DNA from: Acidobacteriota bacterium
GTDB lineage: Bacteria > Acidobacteriota > Terriglobia > 20CM-2-55-15
DNA: 59,601 bases
Direction of reading: 5' to 3'
Assembly: GCA_022821145.1 (NCBI GenBank)
Contig: JAJEEE010000001.1
Location: forward strand, 1-59,601
Part shown: one piece after another, positions 1-7,911 of the stretch
Numbering within the stretch: position 1 is the stretch's first letter
Layout: every line of letters starts with the position of its first letter
The notes under the pieces: model-generated
Seen by the model: only the letters and a program-made list of their open reading frames with translations
The model's database searches: none
Told to the model about the DNA's origin: nothing
Position numbers and translations under genes: made by a program

Positions 1-216
1 GTCACCGTCACCGTCGCCATCACCGTCGCCGTCGCCATCACCGTCGCCGTCACCGTCGCCATCGCCATCACCGTCGCCATCGCCGTCACCGTCACCGTCG
101 CCATCACCGTCGCCGTCGCCATCGCCGTCGCCATCGCCGTCGCCATCACCGTCGCCATCGCCGTCACCGTCGCCATCGCCGTCACCGTCACCATCGCCAT
201 CGCCATCACCGTCGCC
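1..216 (-). repeat. Hexanucleotide tandem repeat encoding (Gly-Asp)n
   Basis: Thirty-six consecutive hexamers of the form GTCACC/GTCGCC/ATCACC/ATCGCC (plus-strand view) fill the left edge and continue beyond it. Variation falls only at synonymous third positions of the minus-strand Gly and Asp codons, so selection keeps the dipeptide while the DNA varies. The tract is in frame with the exported protein and encodes its C-terminal tail. Acidic Gly-Asp runs could bind calcium or act as a flexible stalk; that is inference. Confidence 0.9.
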
Positions 217-1869
217 TCCGTTGCCGTTCCCGCTCCCCGGGGGCGGGGTGCGCGGTGGCAGCACGGCCACGGGCGTTTGTGGCGGTGGCGGTGGCGCGGG
301 TGCGTCATAGGGATCTTGCGGCACGACCGCGGGCGATGCGGTGAAGGATTCGTGCTCGGCATCCATTTCGAGGGCGACGGCGGTAAACAACTCCTCGCCC
401 GGCGAAGCGCAGTGGACCATTCCCCGGAAGTCCGACGTGTCGGTCTTCGTGAAGGCGTCCTGGATGAGCCAGGACGTTTGCGCGTTGGCCGCCAGCGGAA
501 CCGGCACGGCGTCGAGCAGCACGCCGTTCTTCATCAGCTCGCACCGCAGAAGCTCCGGGCTCGATTCCAGGTTGTGGAGCGCGACGCCGGTGCTGATGCC
601 TCCCTCCTGGCGTCGTACCGGCAAGAGCGTGTCGCTGACGGGCGGATTGGCGCTCGCCACGGTCACTCCGAAGTCGGGATGCTCGAGCCGGAGCATCCCG
701 CCGATGGGTCCTTCCGACACCACGCGCAGCGATCCCGTCACCAGCTCCCCCCGGCCGTGCGTCGAAATCGCCAGTGTTCCCAGCGGTTGCAGCTCCGGCC
801 GGACCGTCAGAGCGCCGTCGCCGGTGATCTCCAGTCCGTCCGTGATGTCCACCAACGAATCGGGGGCGATCCGATAGCCCTGCGTATCGTAGAAATAGAT
901 GACGGGCCGGCTCGGACGGACGGGCGCGTGGAACGGCGTGAGCGCGGGACCGCTCGGCCGTGTTTCCGTGTTCGCGAACACCAACTCGGTGATCCACGCG
1001 GTCCCGTTGGCGAAGTGAGCGAAGTCCAGAATGGTCTGTCCGCCACGGCCTCCCGCGCCCGGCACCGGCAACACGGGGAGCGTGTTGAAGATGCGCTGGA
1101 CGGTATCGATTTCCACGGCGATCGCATTGAAGCGCGCCGCCCCGGACGCCGTGCAGCGCACCGATCCCACGAAGTCCGACGTGTCGCTGGCGGGGAACGC
1201 GTCCTGGATGAACCAGGACGTCTGTCCGTTGGCCTCGAGCGTGAATTCCGCCGTGTCGAGCGCGACGCCGTCGGTCATCAATCGGCAGGTCACATCGATC
1301 GCCGCGTCGCCCGCGTTGTGCAGGGCCGCGGCCGTGCTGATCCCCCCGGCCCGCCGGCGCGCGACGAACAGAACATCCCGCAGGGGCCGGCCGGCGCCGG
1401 TCTCGGCGACCCCGACGTTCGGATCGAAATAGCGCAGCAGGCCGCCGATCGGGCCGCTCGAGACCGCTTCGACGGATCCCGACACCAGTGCTCCTCGCCC
1501 ATGGGTGGAGATTGTGAGTTCGCCCATGGGCTGCACGTCGGTCCGAACGGTCAGCCCGCCGTCCCCTTGGACCTCCAGATCGCCGGTCACGTCGACGATC
1601 GATCCGGGTGCGACCGGTTCGCCTGCACGGTCGTAGAAGTAGACCACCGGCCGGAGCGGGTGGGCGGCGACGTTGACGAAGACGAGCTCGGAGGTGATGC
1701 CGGTCCCGTTGGCGAAGTGCGCGAAGTCCAGCCTTCCCGCTTCCTGAGCGGCTCCGGCGCTTCCGGTGAGGGCGCCCACGGCGGCGAACGCGACGAGGAA
1801 GGCGGCGAACAGACCGAAGTCTCCGCGCCGCGCAACCCGAGACGCCGAACGCGTGCAGGCCGAACGCAT
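1..1869 (-). CDS. Exported protein with duplicated domain and Gly-Asp repeat tail (C-terminus off window)
   Basis: The minus-strand frame is open from 1869 to the window edge, so at least 623 residues are present and the C-terminus is missing. An Arg-rich start and a hydrophobic core at about residues 18-38 form a Sec signal peptide with likely cleavage near Ala41. Two copies of a ~240-residue domain follow. Each opens with DFAHFANGT and later carries STHGRG, a GGIST motif and NGQTSWFIQDAF or NAQTSWLIQDAF. A proline-rich linker leads into at least 36 Gly-Asp pairs. The start at 1869 is preferred because GGGGAA lies 11 nt upstream; ATG 1899 is possible. Function is unknown; a secreted or surface-anchored role is inferred from the signal peptide and the repeated, probably beta-rich domains. 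Confidence 0.82.
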   Translation of the reverse strand, partial: MRSACTRSASRVARRGDFGLFAAFLVAFAAVGALTGSAGAAQEAGRLDFAHFANGTGITSELVFVNVAAHPLRPVVYFYDRAGEPVAPGSIVDVTGDLEVQGDGGLTVRTDVQPMGELTISTHGRGALVSGSVEAVSSGPIGGLLRYFDPNVGVAETGAGRPLRDVLFVARRRAGGISTAAALHNAGDAAIDVTCRLMTDGVALDTAEFTLEANGQTSWFIQDAFPASDTSDFVGSVRCTASGAARFNAIAVEIDTVQRIFNTLPVLPVPGAGGRGGQTILDFAHFANGTAWITELVFANTETRPSGPALTPFHAPVRPSRPVIYFYDTQGYRIAPDSLVDITDGLEITGDGALTVRPELQPLGTLAISTHGRGELVTGSLRVVSEGPIGGMLRLEHPDFGVTVASANPPVSDTLLPVRRQEGGISTGVALHNLESSPELLRCELMKNGVLLDAVPVPLAANAQTSWLIQDAFTKTDTSDFRGMVHCASPGEELFTAVALEMDAEHESFTASPAVVPQDPYDAPAPPPPPQTPVAVLPPRTPPPGSGNGNGGDGDGDGDGDGDGDGDGDGDGDGDGDGDGDGDGDGDGDGDGDGDGDGDGDGDGDGDGDGDGDGDGDGDGDGD

Positions 1870-2008
1870 CACCGAACGTGTTCCCCGGCCAGGAACCATA
1901 GAGCAAGAAAATCAGAATGGTATTCCGATGTCAATTTTCGGGGTGGGCTGTTGAATCAGCAAGCGCCGTCACAGCGTCACGCTACAATGCGGCCTTGAAT
2001 TCGCGCTG

Positions 2009-2163
2009 ATGCCGGACACGGCGCAGGAGATTGTCGGCAGGATTCGACTCGGCGGCGGTTCGCTGTCGCGCGCGGGCGTGAACTTCGAGCCCGTCGAGTC
2101 ACGCGTCCCGGGCGGAATGAGTTGGCTGACGCCATGGTCGCACTCGCGAACGCCGCCGGCGGC
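2009..2163 (+). pseudogene. Frameshifted N-terminal remnant of an AlbA_2 (schlafen-type) domain gene
   Basis: The frame from ATG 2009 reads MPDTAQEIVGRIRLGGGSL and then loses family character. From 2119 a different frame reads ELADAMVALANAAGG. Together they match the start of AlbA_2 domain proteins, which usually run RIRxGEDxxxEfK followed by ELAxxxxAfANxxGG. A frameshift between about 2070 and 2119 and the absence of any further domain show a broken gene. It lies directly upstream of an intact AlbA_2 protein of a different sequence type, so it is not a simple local duplication of that gene. A TACAAT hexamer at 1983-1988 may be a leftover -10 element. Confidence 0.55.
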
Positions 2164-2277
2164 TCTCCGGAAAGGAACCTGTGTACGAATAGTTCGGCGA
2201 CGAGTTGCGACTGACCATATACGCGGCAGTCCCGGGCGATGATGACGATGGGCGCGATAGCGCCGAAAGTGGAGTCG

Positions 2278-3486
2278 ATGGACTGGGCTGACGTTCAAGA
2301 ACGCATTGCCGGGGGCGGGGACGCTCACACGGAGTTCAAGCGCGGCGGCGCCGACCTGAGCGCCGTCGGGCGGACCGTGTGCGCGTTCGCCAACGGCGAC
2401 GGCGGATTGCTCGTGCTCGGCGTTGGCGACGACGGCGCCGTCGTCGGCGTCGGCGAGAATCCCGAGACGGTCCAGGAGCGGCTGTCGGGTTTTCTGCAAA
2501 CCGGATGCGGGAAGCCCGTGACGGCCGAGTGCGGACGCTGGGACACCGGAAGCGGTTGGGTGCACTGGGTCCACGTGCATCGGCATCAACGGGGGTACGA
2601 GCCGTTTTCCCATGGCGGGCGGTTCTGGATTCGGCGCGGGCGGACGACGGTGGCGCCGTCGCCGTCGGAGTTGCAGGAGCTGCTGCACGCGTTCGGGCTG
2701 GTACTGACCGAGCAGCAGGTCATCCCGGCGGCGACCGTGGATGCCGTCGACTTCGGCGCCGTACGGTCGTTCATGCATCGGCAGGGTTTCGATATCGACG
2801 CGGCGCCGCAACCCGCGCGGGACGACGACCTGAAGAACGCCAGCATCGTGGACGAGTTGGACGGCGTGCTCCGACCGACCTTGTACGGATTGATGGTCTT
2901 CGGCCGCGATCCGCAGGCGTACGCGCACACGCTGAGCCTGTTCGTGCAATGCACCGCCTACGACGGCGCCGACCAGTCGGCGGACGTGTTGAGCGCCGGC
3001 GAGGCCCGGGGCCGGCTTGAGGACCAGGTCGTGCGTGCGATGGGTTGGTTCCGCAGTCTCGGCCGCGGCGAATCGTATGAGGGCGTCCATCGCCGGGACG
3101 CGCCGCGGGCGCCTGAAATCGCGCTCCGGGAAGCGCTCGTCAACGCGGTCATTCACAGGGACTACGCCATCACCGGGTCTCAGGTGTTGCTGGATGTGTT
3201 CGCGGACCGGGTCGTGGTGACGAGTCCCGGAGCGTTGCCCAATCACATGACGGTCGAACAGGCCCGTGGCGGCGGCGCGCCGCGTTCGCGGAACGAGATG
3301 ATGGCGAACGCCATGGTAGTCCAGGGGCTCATGGAACGCCGTGGGCGCGGCTGGCTGACGATGCGCAGCGCGATGCGGCGCTTCAACGGAACGGAACCCG
3401 ATCTGATCAGCGACGAGCGCAACCGGTTCGTCCGGGTGACGTTCACAACGGGGTCCGATGCAAGTCAGGGGGATGGCGTCGAGTAA
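2278..3486 (+). CDS. AlbA_2 / divergent AAA-4 domain protein (RecG-like putative transcriptional regulator)
   Basis: The 402-residue protein has an N-terminal AlbA_2 domain with HTEFKRGGADLSAVGRTVCA and then FANGDGGLLVLGVGDDG. A C-terminal module carries REALVNAVIHRDY and then a VVTSPGALPN-type stretch typical of the HATPase_c_4/schlafen-like regulators often annotated as RecG-like helicases. No helicase motifs are present. The ATG at 2278 has GGAG just upstream; in-frame ATGs at 2239, 2242 and 2248 would add a short unsupported extension. It sits between two gene remnants, which suggests a hypervariable island. Such genes are frequent in accessory DNA and defence islands, but a specific role cannot be given. 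Confidence 0.8.
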   Translation: MDWADVQERIAGGGDAHTEFKRGGADLSAVGRTVCAFANGDGGLLVLGVGDDGAVVGVGENPETVQERLSGFLQTGCGKPVTAECGRWDTGSGWVHWVHVHRHQRGYEPFSHGGRFWIRRGRTTVAPSPSELQELLHAFGLVLTEQQVIPAATVDAVDFGAVRSFMHRQGFDIDAAPQPARDDDLKNASIVDELDGVLRPTLYGLMVFGRDPQAYAHTLSLFVQCTAYDGADQSADVLSAGEARGRLEDQVVRAMGWFRSLGRGESYEGVHRRDAPRAPEIALREALVNAVIHRDYAITGSQVLLDVFADRVVVTSPGALPNHMTVEQARGGGAPRSRNEMMANAMVVQGLMERRGRGWLTMRSAMRRFNGTEPDLISDERNRFVRVTFTTGSDASQGDGVE

Positions 3487-3672
3487 CGGGCCGGACCGTG
3501 CCCGGCTGCATCAGGCGAGCCGCGTCTCGGCGTTGCAGAACGGCGTCTTCCGGGGCGGTGTGCTGAACGGCCCGGACGTTGAGGCGGTGCGCAAGACGAC
3601 CTCTGGACGAAGGTCAACGTCGAGTTCTATAGAGACCCGACCGACGGCGTCTTCAAGGCGCTGATGGAATAG
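3487..3672 (+). pseudogene. Unidentified gene remnant (C-terminal piece with frameshift)
   Basis: One frame reads RLHQASRVSALQNGVF and on to about VEAVRKT near 3597. The neighbouring frame then continues DLWTKVNVEFYRDPTDGVF and ends at TAG 3670-3672. Splicing the two by a one-base shift near 3597 gives about 60 plausible protein residues, which looks like the tail of a degraded gene. I do not recognise the family. The rest of the gap up to 3699 holds nothing I can support. Confidence 0.3.
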
Positions 3673-3699
3673 TCGGGCCTCGCACGTGCGCGAGCGACC

Positions 3700-5601
3700 A
3701 TGGGCGATCTCCAGGTACACCGGCTGGGACCCGCCGATCTGGGCGTGTTCGAGAAGAAGCTTCTCGACGACCTGCGCGCGCTGGAGACCATGCTGGAGTC
3801 CGGGCGGCTCGAGAGCGGGCGCCGCAGGATCGGCTGCGAGCAGGAGATGTTCCTCGTGGACGCGGCCTGGCGGCCCGCCCCGATCGCGCTCGACCTGCTC
3901 GAGGGGCTCGATGCGGGTTTCACCACGGAGCTGGGGCGTTTCAACCTCGAGGTCAACCTCGAGTGCCGCGATTTCGAAGGCGAGTGCCTGTCTTCGATGG
4001 AGCGGGAACTGGACCGGCGCCTGGACGAGGTTCGCCGCGCGGCGGCCGGCATGGACGCCGGCGTGGTCTTGACGGGCATTCTGCCCACGCTGCGCAAGTC
4101 GGATCTCGCCCTGGCGAACATGACGCCCATGGCCCGGTATTTCGCCCTGAACGCGGCCATGACCGAGTTGCGCGGCGAGGAATACGAGTTCCGGCTGAAG
4201 GGCGCCGACGAGCTTATCCTCAAGCAGGACTCGGTCATGCTCGAGTCCTGCTGCACGAGCTTCCAGATCCATTTCCAGGTGGACCCGGCGGACTTCGTCG
4301 ACGCGTACAACCGGGCGCAGGCGCTGGCGGGACCCGTTCTCGCCTCGGCCGCCAACTCGCCGGTGCTGTTCGGCCGCCGGCTCTGGCAGGAAACGCGCGT
4401 CCCGCTGTTCCAGCAGTCCATCGACACCCGCCACCCGACCTTCTCGTTGAGGCAGCGTTCGCCGCGGGTCCGGTTCGGGGAGCGCTGGCTCCGAGGCTCG
4501 GCCGTCGACCTGTTCCGCGAGGACATCGCCCGCTTTCGCGTGCTGCTCGGGGCGCCGGTCGAAGAAGATCCGGTGGCGGTCTTGCGGGACGGCGGCGTGC
4601 CGGAGCTGCGCGCGCTCAAGATCCACAACGGAACGATCTATCGCTGGATGCGGGCCTGCTACGGCGTGACCGGCGGGGAGCCGCACCTGCGGGTCGAGAA
4701 CCGCATCCTGCCGGCGGGCCCGACGCCGCTGGACGAGATAGCGAACGCCGCGTTCTTCTTCGGGTTGATGTGCGGCCTGCGCAACCTCCAGCCGGACGTC
4801 ACGCGGGTGATGGAGTTCGAAGACGCCGAGATGAACTTCATGTCGGCCGCCCAGACGGGCCTCGGGGCGCGCTTCCGGTGGTTCGGGGGCCGCGCCGTCA
4901 CGGCTTCCGAGCTCATCCTGGGCGAGCTGTTGCCCCTGGCGCGGGACGGGTTGGCGTCCGCCTCGATCGCGGCGGGCGACGTGGACCGGTATCTGGGCGT
5001 GATGGAGGAACGGGTCCGGCGCGGACGGAACGGGTCGCTGTGGATCCTGAAGTCGTTCGCGGACATGAAGGGGCATCCCAGGGACCGGGCGTTGTCGGCG
5101 TTGACGGCGGGAATCGCGAACCGGCAGTGGAGCCGGACAGCGGGGCACGAATGGGACCCGGCCGTCATCGGCGAAGGCCGCGTCATGGAGAACGGAAGCA
5201 TGCGCGTCGAAGAAGCGATGAGCACGGACCTGGTGACCATCCATCCAGACGAGCCGGTGGAGATGGCCGCCAACCTGATGGACTGGAACCGGGTGGGCCA
5301 CGTGCCCGTCGAGGACGATGGCGGCGCCGTCGTCGGGCTGGTGTCGTCGCTGGCCGTGCTCCGGTACTTCAACCGCGCCGCCGGAGCGGACGACGGCCCG
5401 GTCGCCGTGGCGTCGGTCATGGACCGCGCGCCGCTGACGGCGTCGCCGGAAACGCCCGTCCTGGAGGCGGCTCGCCTCATGGTCGAGGGGAAGAACGACT
5501 GCGTGGTGGTGACCGAGCAGGGACGCCTGGTGGGCATCGTCACCGAAAGCGACGTCATGCGCGTGATGACCACGCTCCTGGACGGCGAGGAAAACCGCTA
5601 G
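3700..5601 (+). CDS. GCS2-like glutamate-cysteine ligase domain fused to a CBS pair
   Basis: The protein has 633 residues. Residues ~1-480 belong to the carboxylate-amine ligase / glutamate-cysteine ligase family 2: IGCEQEMFLVD near residue 44, RFNLEVNLEC, QIHFQVDP and HLRVENRILPAGPT fit the ATP-grasp-like GCS fold. Residues ~500-630 are two CBS motifs (VEEAMSTDLVTIHPDEPV, then VASVMDRAPLTASPETPV), which usually bind adenine nucleotides. The pairing implies an amide-forming ligase regulated by energy charge or S-adenosyl nucleotides (inference). The stop codon overlaps the GTG start of the deacylase gene, so the two genes are translationally coupled. The true substrate is unknown; GCS2 members are not all gamma-glutamylcysteine synthetases. 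Confidence 0.85.
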   Translation: MGDLQVHRLGPADLGVFEKKLLDDLRALETMLESGRLESGRRRIGCEQEMFLVDAAWRPAPIALDLLEGLDAGFTTELGRFNLEVNLECRDFEGECLSSMERELDRRLDEVRRAAAGMDAGVVLTGILPTLRKSDLALANMTPMARYFALNAAMTELRGEEYEFRLKGADELILKQDSVMLESCCTSFQIHFQVDPADFVDAYNRAQALAGPVLASAANSPVLFGRRLWQETRVPLFQQSIDTRHPTFSLRQRSPRVRFGERWLRGSAVDLFREDIARFRVLLGAPVEEDPVAVLRDGGVPELRALKIHNGTIYRWMRACYGVTGGEPHLRVENRILPAGPTPLDEIANAAFFFGLMCGLRNLQPDVTRVMEFEDAEMNFMSAAQTGLGARFRWFGGRAVTASELILGELLPLARDGLASASIAAGDVDRYLGVMEERVRRGRNGSLWILKSFADMKGHPRDRALSALTAGIANRQWSRTAGHEWDPAVIGEGRVMENGSMRVEEAMSTDLVTIHPDEPVEMAANLMDWNRVGHVPVEDDGGAVVGLVSSLAVLRYFNRAAGADDGPVAVASVMDRAPLTASPETPVLEAARLMVEGKNDCVVVTEQGRLVGIVTESDVMRVMTTLLDGEENR

Positions 5602-6773
5602 TGCCCCGAGACTTGGCGTCGACGTCCGAAGGGGAGGCCGTCGAGACCCTCACGCGCGTGATCGGAAGGTTCCGGGCGCCGGCGGAGGGGCCGCTGGTGG
5701 TCTCCATCGCCGGCATCCACGGGAACGAGCCGGCGGGAATTCACGCCTGCCGGCGCGTGTTGCGGGCGCTGGAGGCGCGCCGGCCGGCGTTCCGGGGCGA
5801 ATGGCTCGCGCTGGCGGGCAACGTCGCCGCGCTCGGGCGAGGCCGCCGGTTCATCGACGAGGACCTGAATCGCATCTGGCTCGCCGAGCGCATCGAGGCC
5901 GCCTCGGCCGGCGGCCGGGACGCCGGCGGCGCGGAGGGCCGCGAGCGGGAGGCGCTGCTCGGCGAGATCGAAGCGGCCCTGGCCCGCAACTCCGGAGAGG
6001 TCCATGTCATCGACCTGCACACGACGTCGGCGCCCGGCTCGCCGTTCTCGGTGTTCGAGGACGCGCTCGCCAACCGGCGCCTGGCCGAGCGCCTGCCGGG
6101 GTCCATGGTCCTGGGGCTGGAGGAACATCTCCAGGGCACGCTCATCGAGTACGTCGGCCGTCTGGGCCACGTCGCGGTGGGATTCGAGGCCGGACACCAC
6201 GACGACCCGGACGCGGCCGCCATCCACGAGTTGGCGATCTGGAGAACTCTGACCGCGGCCGGCTGCCTGAATCCGGCCGCGGTCCCCGCCTCGGTCGGGC
6301 CGGGCCCGTCCCGGTTCGGTACGCCTCCGAGGGTCGTCGAGATCCTGTACCGTCACGGCGTGGCGCCGTCCGACGGATTCGTCATGGAGCCGGGGTTCCA
6401 GAACATGCAGGGCGTGAAGAAGGGCGAGTTGATGGCCCGAGACCGGAGCGGCGAGATTCTCGCTCCGCGCCAGGGCCGCGTCCTGATGCCGCTCTATCAG
6501 AGTCAGGGCAGCGACGGGTTCTTCATCGTCCGGGAGCGGCGGCGGATCTGGCTGCGCATCTCGACGGCGATGCGTCGGCTCGGTCTCGACCGCCTGGCGC
6601 CGCGCCTGCCGGGCGTGGAGCGTCATCCGGACCTCGACGACGCGGTGATCGTCCGCCGGCGGGCGGCCGACGGGTGGATCGTGGGCGTGCTCCACCTGTG
6701 CGGATACCGGAAGCTGGGCGGCGAGCCCGGGGCTCTGGTGATGCGCCGCCGCCGGGAGGCGGCGCGTCCGTGA
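5601..6773 (+). CDS. Succinylglutamate desuccinylase / aspartoacylase family zinc deacylase
   Basis: The GTG start at 5601 overlaps the preceding TAG. The product is 390 residues with the M14-like zinc site of this family: His40 and Glu43 in HGNEPAG and His140 in IDLHTT. EDLNRIW near residue 92 corresponds to the substrate-carboxylate-binding Asn-Arg region. Family members hydrolyse N-acyl amino acids such as N-succinylglutamate or N-acetylaspartate. Being coupled to a CBS-regulated ligase suggests that the pair makes and breaks a related amide, or that it turns over an acylated amino acid. The C-terminal third (from about residue 230) resembles the beta-rich domain of this family. Confidence 0.85.
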   Translation: MPRDLASTSEGEAVETLTRVIGRFRAPAEGPLVVSIAGIHGNEPAGIHACRRVLRALEARRPAFRGEWLALAGNVAALGRGRRFIDEDLNRIWLAERIEAASAGGRDAGGAEGREREALLGEIEAALARNSGEVHVIDLHTTSAPGSPFSVFEDALANRRLAERLPGSMVLGLEEHLQGTLIEYVGRLGHVAVGFEAGHHDDPDAAAIHELAIWRTLTAAGCLNPAAVPASVGPGPSRFGTPPRVVEILYRHGVAPSDGFVMEPGFQNMQGVKKGELMARDRSGEILAPRQGRVLMPLYQSQGSDGFFIVRERRRIWLRISTAMRRLGLDRLAPRLPGVERHPDLDDAVIVRRRAADGWIVGVLHLCGYRKLGGEPGALVMRRRREAARP

Positions 6774-6804
6774 CGCGGTCCTGACCCCGGGGAGGCGTTG
6801 GCGT

Positions 6805-7632
6805 ATGCTGCGGGCGGCCGAGACCATCAACCTGGTCTACTTCGCGCTGCTGGTCGGCCTGTCGTTCGCCTTTCCGCTGCCGTCCGCGCGGCGCCTGCAG
6901 ATCGCGTCGATCGGCGCGGCCGGCTCGCTGCTGGTCCTGGGCGGCGTCGGCGCGTCGCTGATTCTTCCGGAACGTGTCGGCTGGATCCTCCGCGACTGGC
7001 TGCCCGCCGGCGTGCTGCTCGTCGCCTACTGGCAGGCGGGGCGCTTCTTCACCGGCCCGAACCCGGGTCTGCAGCGGTTGCTGGCCGATGTGGACCGCCG
7101 CGCCGCGGCCGCGTGGCAACGTTGGGCCGGGGCGCGGGTTCCGACCTGGATGGAGCGGTACTTCGAATACGCCTACGCCGCGGCCTATCCGCTCGTGCCG
7201 CTCGGCTTGGCCACGCTGTACGCGTTCGGGTACGACGACTACGCCGACTATTTCTGGTTGGTGGTCCTCCCCGCGTCGTACGCCTGCTACCTGATGCTGC
7301 CGATTGCACCCACGCGGCCGCCCCGTCTGGAGACCCCGGACGGCGCGGACGCGATCGGCGCCCGAGAGCCGGGCCGGGGCCTCAACCTGCGGATCCTCGA
7401 CAGGCTGGGGATCGGCGCCAACACGTTCCCCAGCGGCCACGCCGCCGCGACGACGGCCGCCGCGCTGGTCGTCGCCGAGTTCGCGCCCGCCGCCGGCCTG
7501 CTGTTCCTGTGGGTCGCCCTGAGCATCGCCGCCGGCATCGTCGTCCGGCGCTACCACTACCTGGCCGACTCGATCCTGGGCGTCCTGGTTGCGTTGGTGG
7601 TGTGGGGGCTGGTGCGCGCGGCTGTCGGGTAG
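6805..7632 (+). CDS. PAP2-superfamily membrane phosphatase
   Basis: The 275-residue polytopic membrane protein carries the PAP2 signature: FPSGHAA with catalytic His212, followed by RRYHYLADSILG, which supplies the second histidine and aspartate. Family members dephosphorylate lipid phosphates (undecaprenyl pyrophosphate, phosphatidate) at the outer face of the inner membrane. About six transmembrane segments are visible, with a charged loop around residues 90-115. The start ATG follows GGGGAGG about 12 nt upstream. It lies 31 nt after the deacylase on the same strand, so it may be the last gene of that operon. Its 3' end converges on yggT. Confidence 0.85.
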   Translation: MLRAAETINLVYFALLVGLSFAFPLPSARRLQIASIGAAGSLLVLGGVGASLILPERVGWILRDWLPAGVLLVAYWQAGRFFTGPNPGLQRLLADVDRRAAAAWQRWAGARVPTWMERYFEYAYAAAYPLVPLGLATLYAFGYDDYADYFWLVVLPASYACYLMLPIAPTRPPRLETPDGADAIGAREPGRGLNLRILDRLGIGANTFPSGHAAATTAAALVVAEFAPAAGLLFLWVALSIAAGIVVRRYHYLADSILGVLVALVVWGLVRAAVG

Positions 7633-7659
7633 GCGCCATGCAGCCGCCGCGCCGTGGGG

Positions 7660-7899
7660 CTACATCAACAATGACCGGAGAAGACCCTTCAGGACGACCT
7701 GCAGGAGGATCAGCAGGATCATCGGGGAGAAGTCCAGGCCGCCCATGGCGGGGAGGGCGCGTCGTATCGGGCCCAGCAACGGTTCGGTCAGAGCGTGGAC
7801 GACCTGGGCGATGGCGTTGCCGGGCGGCACGCTGACCCAGGAGAGGACGACGGCGGCCAGGACGACGACGGAGTAGATGTCGATCAGTTGGAAAAGCAT
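7660..7899 (-). CDS. YggT family membrane protein
   Basis: A 79-residue protein with two hydrophobic segments separated by the conserved TEPLLGPIRRALP motif, the hallmark of YggT-family proteins. They are linked to osmotic-stress tolerance, cell division or turgor-related envelope functions, without a defined reaction. The gene is 12 nt downstream of the amidase stop side on the same strand, so it may be co-transcribed with it. A TATGAT hexamer lies 11 nt before its ATG, overlapping that short gap. Confidence 0.85.
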   Translation of the reverse strand: MLFQLIDIYSVVVLAAVVLSWVSVPPGNAIAQVVHALTEPLLGPIRRALPAMGGLDFSPMILLILLQVVLKGLLRSLLM

Positions 7900-7911
7900 G
7901 ATCCACCGGTA

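Noticed and set aside
1-216. Tandem repeat as a CRISPR array
   Set aside because: Contiguous 6-bp units with no spacers, in frame with a protein.
277-1998. Long plus-strand open frame of 573 codons
   Set aside because: Antisense to the signal-peptide-bearing, internally duplicated minus-strand protein; Arg/His-rich composition and no family resemblance.
3963-5600. Upstream extension of the deacylase frame
   Set aside because: Overlaps the GCS2-CBS gene entirely in a shadow frame; GTG 5601 restores the family start.
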